Assembly (NCBI RefSeq): GCF_028736035.1
Contig: NZ_CP117866.1
Span: 5,952,001-6,016,000, forward strand
Reading direction: 5' to 3'
Source: Streptomyces sp. T12
GTDB taxonomy: Bacteria; Actinomycetota; Actinomycetes; Streptomycetales; Streptomycetaceae
DNA length: 64,000 bases
A model generated the notes under the pieces. It worked only from the letters and a program-made list of their open reading frames with translations, was not told the origin of the DNA and searched no databases. Positions 50,369 to 57,068 of the stretch are shown in pieces (the first letter of the stretch is position 1; each line of letters begins with the position of its first letter). Position numbers and translations under genes: made by a program.

Positions 50369-51472
50369 GTGACCGCAGCCGTCACACACGATCCGCCGCC
50401 CGCAGCCTCCGGGCGGCCGGGCAAACCGTTGATCGTCACGGAGGACGCCGATCTGCTCGACGACCTGCTGCGCCTGTGCGCGGCGGCCGGCGCCACACCG
50501 GAGGTCCACCACGGGGTGCCCGAGCCCCGAGGCAGCTGGGAGGCCGCGCCGCTCGTCCTGGTCGGCGACGACGCCGCGCGCCGCGTGCGCGGGGCCGGAC
50601 GCAGACGTGGAGTGGTGCTGGTCGGCCGGGACCAGGACGACTCGGGCGTCTGGCGCCGGGCCGTCGAGATCGGCGCCGACCACGTCCTGATGCTGCCCGA
50701 CGGCGAACAGTGGTTGGTCGACCGCATCGCCGACGTCGCCGAGGGTGTCGGCAGGCCCGCCCTCACCGTCGGGGTCATCGGCGGCCGCGGCGGGGCCGGA
50801 GCGTCCACGCTCGCGTGTGCCCTCGCCGTCACCGCCGCGCGTGAAGGGCTGCGCACGCTGCTCGTGGACGCCGATCCGCTGGGCGGCGGACTCGATGTCC
50901 TCCTCGGCGGCGAGGCCGCCGAGGGTCTGCGCTGGCCCTCCTTCGCCGGTTCGCGCGGGCGGCTCGGGAGCGGAGCCTTGGAGGAGTCCTTGCCGAAGCT
51001 GCACTCCCTACGGGTCCTGAGCTGGGATCGCGGCGACTGCCTCGCCGTCCCGCCGCCGGCGATGCGAGCGGTGCTCGCGGCGGCCCGGCGACGGGGAGGC
51101 GCCGTCGTCGTCGACCTGCCCCGCCGTATCGACGACGGCGTCGCGGAGGCCCTCGCCCAGCTCGACGTGGGGATCCTCGTGGTCCCCGCCGAACTGCGCG
51201 CCCTCACTGCCGCTCGGCAGGTGGCCTCAGCGGTCCGGATGGTCCTGCGGGATCTGCGGGTGGCTGTACGCGGGCCGTACGCGCCCGGGCTCGACGACCG
51301 CGAGGTGGCCCGGTTGCTGGAGCTGCCGCTCGTGGGCGAGGTGCCGGTCGAGTCGGGGCTGCTGCGACCGCACGAGACCAAGGCTCCGCCGGGGACGGTG
51401 GGGCGGGGGCCGCTGGCGCGGTTCTGCCGGGAGTTCTGGGAGCGCGCGTTGGTTGAGGCGAGGGCGGCATGA
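50369..51472 (+). CDS. ssd: Septum site-determining protein Ssd
   Basis: This 367-residue MinD/FlhG-related protein has an N-terminal receiver-like region (PLIVTEDADLLDDLLRLCA and following) and an ATPase-like domain with the degenerate P-loop VIGGRGGAGASTLACALA (about 137-154), LLVDADPLGGGLDVLLG and the later GILVVPAELRALTAARQ. It is the homologue of Rv3660c, which inhibits septation in mycobacteria, and of CpaE/TadZ proteins that localise Tad pilus machines. GTG 50369 was chosen as AAGGGGG lies about 9 bp upstream; ATG 50360 and ATG 50345 are in frame. It overlaps tadA by 4 bp and thus heads the tad operon. Confidence 0.9.
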   Translation: MTAAVTHDPPPAASGRPGKPLIVTEDADLLDDLLRLCAAAGATPEVHHGVPEPRGSWEAAPLVLVGDDAARRVRGAGRRRGVVLVGRDQDDSGVWRRAVEIGADHVLMLPDGEQWLVDRIADVAEGVGRPALTVGVIGGRGGAGASTLACALAVTAAREGLRTLLVDADPLGGGLDVLLGGEAAEGLRWPSFAGSRGRLGSGALEESLPKLHSLRVLSWDRGDCLAVPPPAMRAVLAAARRRGGAVVVDLPRRIDDGVAEALAQLDVGILVVPAELRALTAARQVASAVRMVLRDLRVAVRGPYAPGLDDREVARLLELPLVGEVPVESGLLRPHETKAPPGTVGRGPLARFCREFWERALVEARAA

Positions 51473-53109
51473 GTGACGGCGGGAACAGTGGCACGAGTGA
51501 CGGTATGCGCAGTGGCATGAGTTACGGCGTGCGCAGGGGCGTGAGTGACGGCGTCGGTACGGCTTCGGGGATCGACCGGGTGAGTGGTGGCGCGGGTGGT
51601 TCGGTGCGGGCGTCCCCTGAGCGGTGGCGGTCGAGCGGGACGGCGGACGGGAGGGTGCGTAGGGCCACGCCGCGATGGGCGTTGGACGGTTCGGCGAGTG
51701 CCGGTGTGGTGCGGCGGGTGTCAGACGCTTCGGTGGGTGCTGGTGTCGCGCGAGTGTCGGACGGCTCGGCGAGCGCCGCTGTGGTGTCGCGGGTGGTGGA
51801 GGGCGCTGGGAGCACGGCCATTGGGCGGTGGGCGCCGGTCGACCGGGCCGGTCCGTCGGCTGGACGGTGGTCCTCGGCCGGAGCGATGGCCGGAGGGATG
51901 GCCGAGGCGGTTATGCCGACGGGGCTGCTCGACGGGGTGCGGCAGTGGCTGGCCGAGAGCGGGGCCGAGCCCACGCCCGCGCGCGTTGCGCAAGCCCTGC
52001 GGGAGCAGGGCAGGGTGCTGGGGGATGCCGAAGTCCTCGGAGCGGCCGAGCAGTTGCGGTCCGAGCTGGTCGGGAGCGGCCCGCTGGAGCCACTGCTCGC
52101 CGATCCTTCGGTGACGGATGTGTTGGTGTCGGCGCCGGACCGGGTCTGGGTGGACCGGGGCGGCGGCCTGCAGCTGACCTCCGTGTCCTTCCCGGACGCG
52201 GCGGCCGTACGACGCCTTGCCCAGCGCCTCGCCACGGTCGCCGGGCGGCGCCTGGACGACGCGCGGCCCTGGGTGGACGCCCGGCTGCCCGACGGGACCC
52301 GGCTGCACGCCGTGCTGCCCCCGGTCGCCGTCGGCTGTGCCTGCCTGTCGCTGCGAGTTGTACGGCCGCGGGCGTTCACGCTCGACGAGCTGGTCGCGGC
52401 GGGCACGGTGCCGCCGGGCGGGGACCGGGTGTTGCGGGCACTGGTCGACGCGCGGCTGTCCTTCCTCATCAGCGGCGGGACCGGAAGCGGCAAGACCACG
52501 TTGTTGAGCGCGTTGCTCGGGCTGGCCGGGCCGGGCGAGCGGATCGTGCTCGCTGAGGACTCGGCGGAGCTCAGGCCGGACCATCCGCATGTCGTACGGC
52601 TGGAGAGCAGACCCGCCAACCAGGAGGGGGCCGGGCTCGTCACTCTCGAGGACCTGGTGCGGCAGGCGCTGCGGATGCGGCCGGACCGGCTGGTCGTGGG
52701 CGAGGTGCGCGGATCCGAAGTGGTCCATCTGCTGGCCGCCTTGAACACCGGTCACGAAGGAGGCTGCGGGACCGTCCACGCGAATGCGGCGGCCGACGTG
52801 CCGGCCCGGCTGGAGGCGCTCGGCACGGCGGCCGGGCTCGACCGGGCCGCGCTGCACAGCCAGTTGGCGGCCGCGTTGTCGGTCGTACTCCATCTCGCGC
52901 GCGACCGGACCGGACGGCGGCGGATCTCGGAGGTGCATGTGCTGGAGCGGGACCCGTCGGGCCTGGTGCGGACGGTGCCGGCGCTGCGCTGGGGCGCGGA
53001 GGCGTTCGCGTATGAGCGGGGGTGGGAGCGGCTGCGGGGGCTGCTACGGGGTGCGGGCGATGAGGGGGCGTGCCGGGATCGCGAGGGGGCGAGGGGTCCG
53101 GTGACGTGA
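51469..53109 (+). CDS. tadA: TadA/CpaF-family pilus assembly ATPase with disordered N-terminus
   Basis: The 546 residues include a secretion ATPase core from about 150 on: FLISGGTGSGKTTLLSALLG (Walker A, near 336), a VLAEDSAELRPDHPHVVRLE Asp box, VVGEVRGSEVVHLLAALNTGHEGG (Walker B, near 407), and the GCGTVHANAAADVPARLEAL His box. This drives Flp-type pilus extension. The first 145 residues are low-complexity (Ser/Gly/Arg/Val with repeated VSDxSxGAGVxRVSD-like units) and unlike CpaF. ATG 51469 overlaps the ssd stop (ATGA); an alternative start near 51886 would remove the odd part. Confidence 0.9.
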   Translation: MSDGGNSGTSDGMRSGMSYGVRRGVSDGVGTASGIDRVSGGAGGSVRASPERWRSSGTADGRVRRATPRWALDGSASAGVVRRVSDASVGAGVARVSDGSASAAVVSRVVEGAGSTAIGRWAPVDRAGPSAGRWSSAGAMAGGMAEAVMPTGLLDGVRQWLAESGAEPTPARVAQALREQGRVLGDAEVLGAAEQLRSELVGSGPLEPLLADPSVTDVLVSAPDRVWVDRGGGLQLTSVSFPDAAAVRRLAQRLATVAGRRLDDARPWVDARLPDGTRLHAVLPPVAVGCACLSLRVVRPRAFTLDELVAAGTVPPGGDRVLRALVDARLSFLISGGTGSGKTTLLSALLGLAGPGERIVLAEDSAELRPDHPHVVRLESRPANQEGAGLVTLEDLVRQALRMRPDRLVVGEVRGSEVVHLLAALNTGHEGGCGTVHANAAADVPARLEALGTAAGLDRAALHSQLAAALSVVLHLARDRTGRRRISEVHVLERDPSGLVRTVPALRWGAEAFAYERGWERLRGLLRGAGDEGACRDREGARGPVT

Positions 53110-53273
53110 GGGAGTCGGTGACGTGGCGGTGCGGTGACGTGGCGGTGCGGTGACGTGGCGGTGCGGTGACGTGGCGGTGCGGTGACGTGGTGGGTTCCGG
53201 AGCGGTGAGGAATCGGCGACGTGAGGAATCGGTGACGTCAGGAATCGGTGACGTGAGGGGTTCGGTGGTCTGA
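53110..53273 (+). repeat. Two families of 16-bp tandem repeats between tadA and tadB
   Basis: Four perfect copies of GTGACGTGGCGGTGCG (53118-53181) are followed by a spacer and three copies of GTGAGGAATCGGYGAC with one change (53205-53252). Both units are 16 bp and begin GTG-A. They fill nearly the whole tadA-tadB gap. Many in-frame GTG codons result, but the tadB start is further on. They lie inside the operon transcript. Confidence 0.92.
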
Positions 53274-54140
53274 ATGGGTGAGATGTCGTTGTCGTCGGGC
53301 GCGGCAGTTGCGTGTCTCGGGGCGGCGGTCTGGTTGGTGGGCGGGCGCAACTCCGGGACTCGACGGGCGCAGTTGCTGCTTGCGGGTGGTGGGGTGGTGG
53401 GAGCCGGGCCGCCCGACTGGCGGCAGATGGCCGGGGAGCTGCGTCGGCTCCGGGGGCGGTTGCGGGCCGAGTGGTGGGCGCCGGCCGTCGGGCTGGTGCT
53501 GGCTGTGCTGGGGGCGTCGTTACTGCCGGTCGTCGCGGGGGCGGCCGGGGTGCCGTTGCTGCGGAGGGTGCGGCTGGCCCGGGAGGCGCGCCGGACGCGG
53601 GAGCGTTGCGGGGACGCGGTGATCGCGCTGTGCGGGGCGCTGGCCGGGGAAGTGCGGGCCGGGCGGCAGCCGGGTGAGGCGTTGCTGCGGGTGGCGCGGG
53701 ACTCCGGTGGGCTCGGGGAAGCGCAGGCCGCGGTGCTGGCGGCGGCGCGGTTCGGCGGGGATGTGCCGGGCGCGCTCACCTCCGCGGCACGGCAGCCGGG
53801 TGCCGAGGGGCTGTCGGGCCTGGCGGCTTGCTGGCGGGTGGCCGTGGACCAGGGCGCGGGGCTCGCGGCCGGACTCGACCGGCTGGAAGGGGCGTTGCGC
53901 GCCGAGCGGGACCAACGCGCCGATCTACGCGCCCAGTTGGCGGGAGCTCGGTCGACGGTGGTGATGCTCGCCGGGTTGCCGGTCCTGGGCCTGCTGCTCG
54001 GTGCCGCGATGGGGGCCGACCCGCTGCATGTGCTGCTGCATACCGGGGCGGGGCTCGGGTGCGTGCTGGTCGGCGGGGTGCTGGAGGCGCTGGGGATGTG
54101 GTGGGCGCTGCGGATCGTGCGGGGAGCGGAAGCGGCGTGA
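53274..54140 (+). CDS. tadB: TadB-type pilus assembly membrane protein
   Basis: The 288 residues have two N-terminal hydrophobic regions (GAAVACLGAAVWLVG and WAPAVGLVLAVLGASLLPVV), a cytoplasmic T2SSF (GspF) domain with VIALCGALAGEVRAGRQPGEAL and a LDRLEGALRAERDQRADLRAQ helix, and two C-terminal membrane helices (VVMLAGLPVLGLLLGAAMG, GLGCVLVGGVLEALGMWW). It is the inner platform of the Tad machine. ATG 53274 was used; ATG 53283 is possible. It is part of the ssd-tad operon. Confidence 0.88.
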   Translation: MGEMSLSSGAAVACLGAAVWLVGGRNSGTRRAQLLLAGGGVVGAGPPDWRQMAGELRRLRGRLRAEWWAPAVGLVLAVLGASLLPVVAGAAGVPLLRRVRLAREARRTRERCGDAVIALCGALAGEVRAGRQPGEALLRVARDSGGLGEAQAAVLAAARFGGDVPGALTSAARQPGAEGLSGLAACWRVAVDQGAGLAAGLDRLEGALRAERDQRADLRAQLAGARSTVVMLAGLPVLGLLLGAAMGADPLHVLLHTGAGLGCVLVGGVLEALGMWWALRIVRGAEAA

Positions 54141-54259
54141 GGAATTGGGCGGCGAGGGCGTGAGGGGCGGCGTGAGGACGTGGGGTGGGCCGGGACGTGC
54201 GAAGGAGGTGGCGGCGTGAGGACTCGGGCGGGTCTGGGTCGTGAGGGGGAGGTGACGGC

Positions 54260-55048
54260 GTGAGTGCGGAGGTTGTCCACAGGCTGGGGGCGGCCGTGGG
54301 GGCGGCGCTGGTCGTCGGGTGGCTGTTGCGGTGGCCCGTGGCGGTGCGGCACGAGCGGAGGGTGCGGCGACGTCTGGCCGAGTTGATGACGACCGCCGTG
54401 GTGACGCCGATAAGCCGACGGTTCGACGTCCGGCAGGGCATGCGGCAGGGGCTGCCCTCGGCGGCGGTCGTGGGCGCCGGTTGGGCGCTGGTCGGCGGCG
54501 TCGTCGGCCTGGCGGTGGGGCTGATCGTCGCGGGCGGGCTGTGGATGTGGCGGCGTCGGCAGGCGGCCGTTGGCGCGGAGGAGCTGCCCGATGCCAGTGA
54601 GGTGGCTCGCCAGCTGCCGCTCGCCGCCGATCTGTTGGCGGCCTGCATCGCGGCGGGAGCCGGTCCGGTGATCGCGGCGCAGGCTGTGGGCGAGGCCCTG
54701 GGCGGCCCCGTTGGGGACGGGCTGGCGCGAGGGGCGGCGGAGGTGCGGCTCGGCGGTGAACCGGGCGAGGCGTGGCAGCGGCTGGCGTCGATGCCGAGGG
54801 CCGGCGCGCTGGCGCGGTTGCTCGAAAGGGCAGATGTGTCGGGGCTTCCTGCGGCCGGACCGGTCGCGCGGCTCGCCGCGGAGGCTCGCGCCGACTGGGG
54901 GCGCACCGCGACGGAACGGGCCAGGCGGGCGGCTGTCATGGTCACCGCGCCGGTGGGGCTGTGCTTCCTGCCCGCGTTCATCGCGGTGGGCGTGGCGCCT
55001 GTGGTGATCGGGCTTGCGGGCGGGGTGCTGGGAGGGGGTGGCGGATGA
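54260..55048 (+). CDS. tadC: TadC-type pilus assembly membrane protein
   Basis: The 262 residues resemble TadB in layout: an N-terminal helix (LGAAVGAALVVGWLLRW), a second one (VVGAGWALVGGVVGLAVGLIVAGGLWMW), a T2SSF-type domain (EVARQLPLAADLLAACIAAGAGP and the following helices) and a closing helix (VGLCFLPAFIAVGVAPVVIGLAGG). It pairs with TadB in the platform. GTG 54260 starts it. A TTGTCCACA DnaA box occurs in codons 5-8. The gap before it (54141-54259) is rich in GGCGGCGTGAGG-type imperfect repeats. Confidence 0.87.
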   Translation: MSAEVVHRLGAAVGAALVVGWLLRWPVAVRHERRVRRRLAELMTTAVVTPISRRFDVRQGMRQGLPSAAVVGAGWALVGGVVGLAVGLIVAGGLWMWRRRQAAVGAEELPDASEVARQLPLAADLLAACIAAGAGPVIAAQAVGEALGGPVGDGLARGAAEVRLGGEPGEAWQRLASMPRAGALARLLERADVSGLPAAGPVARLAAEARADWGRTATERARRAAVMVTAPVGLCFLPAFIAVGVAPVVIGLAGGVLGGGGG

Positions 55049-55153
55049 CGGGGTGAGGGGCGGCGACGGCCGTCGGTCGGTAGACGAGTGGGAGTTCGGC
55101 AGCGAGACGTTCAACAGCTGGTTTCAACAGGACTGAGCCTTACGGGGGTTGAG

Positions 55154-55363
55154 ATGTGCAAGGCGGTACGGGCACGGATGCGTGCCCTGGTGTGCAGGAT
55201 GCGGGCGGCGCGGAGGGACGCGGGGATGGTCACCTCCGAGTACGCGATGGGGATCGTCGCGGCGGTGGCGTTCGCCGTGGTGCTCTACAAGGTCGTGACG
55301 AGCGGGCAGGTCAGCGCGGAGTTGCAGGCCATCGTGAAGCAGGCGCTCGATGCGCGGATGTGA
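55154..55363 (+). CDS. Flp pilin-like protein (DUF4244)
   Basis: The 69-residue product has a short basic leader (KAVRARMRALVCRMRAARRDAG) followed by MVTSEYAMGIVAAVAFAVVLYKVV, the pilin-type hydrophobic helix with Glu at position 5 after the likely prepilin processing point (MVTSEYA). This is the DUF4244 pattern seen beside tad genes in actinobacteria and is most likely the major pilin. ATG 55154 has GGGGG upstream; an in-frame start at 55088 is possible. It overlaps the next gene by 14 bp. Confidence 0.87.
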   Translation: MCKAVRARMRALVCRMRAARRDAGMVTSEYAMGIVAAVAFAVVLYKVVTSGQVSAELQAIVKQALDARM

Positions 55364-55778
55364 GCGGGACATTGAGCTGGGGTGGTCGGACCGGGGTGCC
55401 GGTCGGGGGCCCCGTCGGGGATCGGACCAAGGGTTCGTAACGGCGGAATCGGCTGTCGTGTTGCCCGTGCTGGTGATGTTCGCGATGGCGCTGGTGTGGG
55501 GGCTGCTCGTGGTGGCCGCGCAGATCCAGTGCGTGGACGCGGCCCGGACGGGCGCCCGCGCCGCAGCCCGGCAGGATCCGGCCGACGCGGTCATCGAGGT
55601 GACCCGTGAGGCGGCACCGCGCGGCGCGACGGTCACGGTCGGCCGGGAGGGAGACGAAGTCCGCGTGGTCGTCGTGGCCAAGCCGCCGGTGCTGCGCGGG
55701 CTTCCTTTCGAGGTACGGGAAGAAGCCGTGGCGTCGGCGGAGGAGATGGTGGGCGCGATGGTGGGGGCGGGGACATGA
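55350..55778 (+). CDS. tadE: TadE-like minor pilin/pseudopilin
   Basis: The 142 residues contain a TadE-type start of the hydrophobic helix, GFVTAESAVVLPVLVMFAMALVWG (about 28-51, with Glu in TAESA), then an IQCVDAARTGARAAARQDPA region typical of actinobacterial TadE-like proteins. The first 27 residues are basic and precede the prepilin-like site. ATG 55350 overlaps the pilin gene and its stop overlaps the next gene (ATGA), so the three are co-translated. Confidence 0.87.
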   Translation: MRGCERDIELGWSDRGAGRGPRRGSDQGFVTAESAVVLPVLVMFAMALVWGLLVVAAQIQCVDAARTGARAAARQDPADAVIEVTREAAPRGATVTVGREGDEVRVVVVAKPPVLRGLPFEVREEAVASAEEMVGAMVGAGT

Positions 55779-56665
55779 GCGGGGGTATCGCAGGGGGGCT
55801 CGGGTTTATCACCGGTCGACGATCTGGGTGCGAGACGGCAGGCGGCCGTTCTTCTGCCCGCGCCTCTGTCGCTGGCTGGGGCTGTAGCTCTCTCAGGGGC
55901 TGGAGTACTGGCCGCAGGCCGATCGCTGGTCGGCGGTCTGGGCCCGAGCCCGTCGCTGGGCGAGGGTCTGATCCCGAGCCTGTCGCTGGGCGGGGGTCTG
56001 GGCCCGAGCCTGTCGCTGGGCGAGGATCTGTCCCCAAGCCCGTCGCCGACCGGCGATCTGGCCGCAGGTCCGCCACTGGCGCAGAGTCTGGCCGCGCGCC
56101 CACCACCGACTGGGGAACCGGTCACAGGTCCGCCACTGGCCGAGAACCTGGCCGCGCGCCCATCGCCGGTCGGAGCTCCGGACGCAGTCCCGTCATCGAG
56201 CGGCATACGGCCAGCCGACCCGTCGACGCCCGGCATACGGCCCGGGTACTTGCCGTCGGCCTGCGCTCCGACCGCGGTTCCGCCACCGTCTGGAGCCTCG
56301 GCGCCATCGCTGTGCTCTGCGTCGTCTTCGGCGTCGTACTCGCCCTGGGGCAAGCCGTCGTAGCCCGGCACCGTGCGGCCGGCGGCGCGGATCTCGCGGC
56401 GCTCGCGGCGGCCGATCACTGGGCGGAGGGCGGTACGGCGGCCTGCGCCCGTGCGGAACGGGTGGCCGGGGCGCAGGGCGTGCGTCTGGTGCGATGCGTG
56501 GTGGTGGGCGAGATCTCGGACGTGACGGCGGCGTCGGGCCGGGGGCCGTTCGCCGCGGAGGTCAGGGCGCGGGCGGGGCCTGCTGGCCCGGAGGGGGCGA
56601 CCCTGCCGACGGGGCCTCCGTCGGGCGGCGCTGCGGGGACGGACCGGCCGACGCCGGCTCCATGA
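55775..56665 (+). CDS. TadG/Rv3654c-like protein with long repeat-rich N-terminus
   Basis: The conserved part is the C-terminal third: DRGSATVWSLGAIAVLCVVFG, then QAVVARHRAAGGADLAALAAADHW (about 167-215), the pattern of Rv3654c/TadG-like secreted proteins. The first 160 residues are Arg/Gly/Ser/Pro low-complexity, including four 10-residue repeats of the SGPEPVAGRG type encoded by 30-bp DNA repeats (55935-56054). Usual family members lack this. ATG 55775 is coupled to tadE by ATGA, which supports translation from here. An internal start nearer the helix is the alternative, since a long charged region before a secretion helix is unusual. Confidence 0.75.
   Translation: MSGGIAGGLGFITGRRSGCETAGGRSSARASVAGWGCSSLRGWSTGRRPIAGRRSGPEPVAGRGSDPEPVAGRGSGPEPVAGRGSVPKPVADRRSGRRSATGAESGRAPTTDWGTGHRSATGREPGRAPIAGRSSGRSPVIERHTASRPVDARHTARVLAVGLRSDRGSATVWSLGAIAVLCVVFGVVLALGQAVVARHRAAGGADLAALAAADHWAEGGTAACARAERVAGAQGVRLVRCVVVGEISDVTAASGRGPFAAEVRARAGPAGPEGATLPTGPPSGGAAGTDRPTPAP
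55935..56054 (+). repeat. Four 30-bp tandem repeats in the TadG-like gene
   Basis: Units start at 55935, 55965, 55995 and 56025 and share GGTCTG, CCGAGCC and GTCGCTGGGCGAG, diverging by a few bases. The unit length is a multiple of three, so the frame is kept. Further imperfect repeats around CAGGTCCGCCACTGGC continue to about 56160. Confidence 0.88.
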
Positions 56666-57068
56666 GCGGTTGCGGCTGACTCCGGCTCCGTGACCGGTTA
56701 CGGCAGATGCCGACACCATGACCGTTCGCGCTGACGGCGGCACCATGACCGTTTGCAGTTGACGTCGGCTCCGTGACCGTTTGCGGCCGACGGCGGCTTC
56801 TCTTCGCCGTCCTCAGCCAGGGAAGTTTCCCCCATCCCAGCCGGGCAGCTTCCTTCTCCGCTGGCGGCACGCTTTCCGTCGCCAGCCAGGGCAATGCTCC
56901 CCCTCCCCAGCCGCGGCACGCTCTCCGTTGCCTGCCGGAGCGATGCTCCCCACCGCTCCCCTCCCCGGCCGCGGCAAGCTCTCCGTCGCCCACCGGGGCA
57001 GTCTCCCCTTCCCGGCCAGGGCAAGCCCTCCATTCCCCGCCCAGGCGCGCGAGCCGTCCCCAGCTGGG
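56658..57068. repeat. Repeat-filled gap between the tad operon and the helicase gene
   Basis: No gene is supported in this 403-bp gap. Positions 56658-56796 hold five imperfect 27-28-bp units with the shared core CCRTGACCGTTTGCGG. The rest, to about 57060, consists of degenerate pyrimidine-rich units around CAGGGCAATGCTCCCC and CGGCACGCTCTCCGT. The strong strand asymmetry (C/T-rich plus strand) is unusual. The two neighbouring genes are convergent, and I see no clear terminator hairpin, so the repeats may serve that end. Confidence 0.65.
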
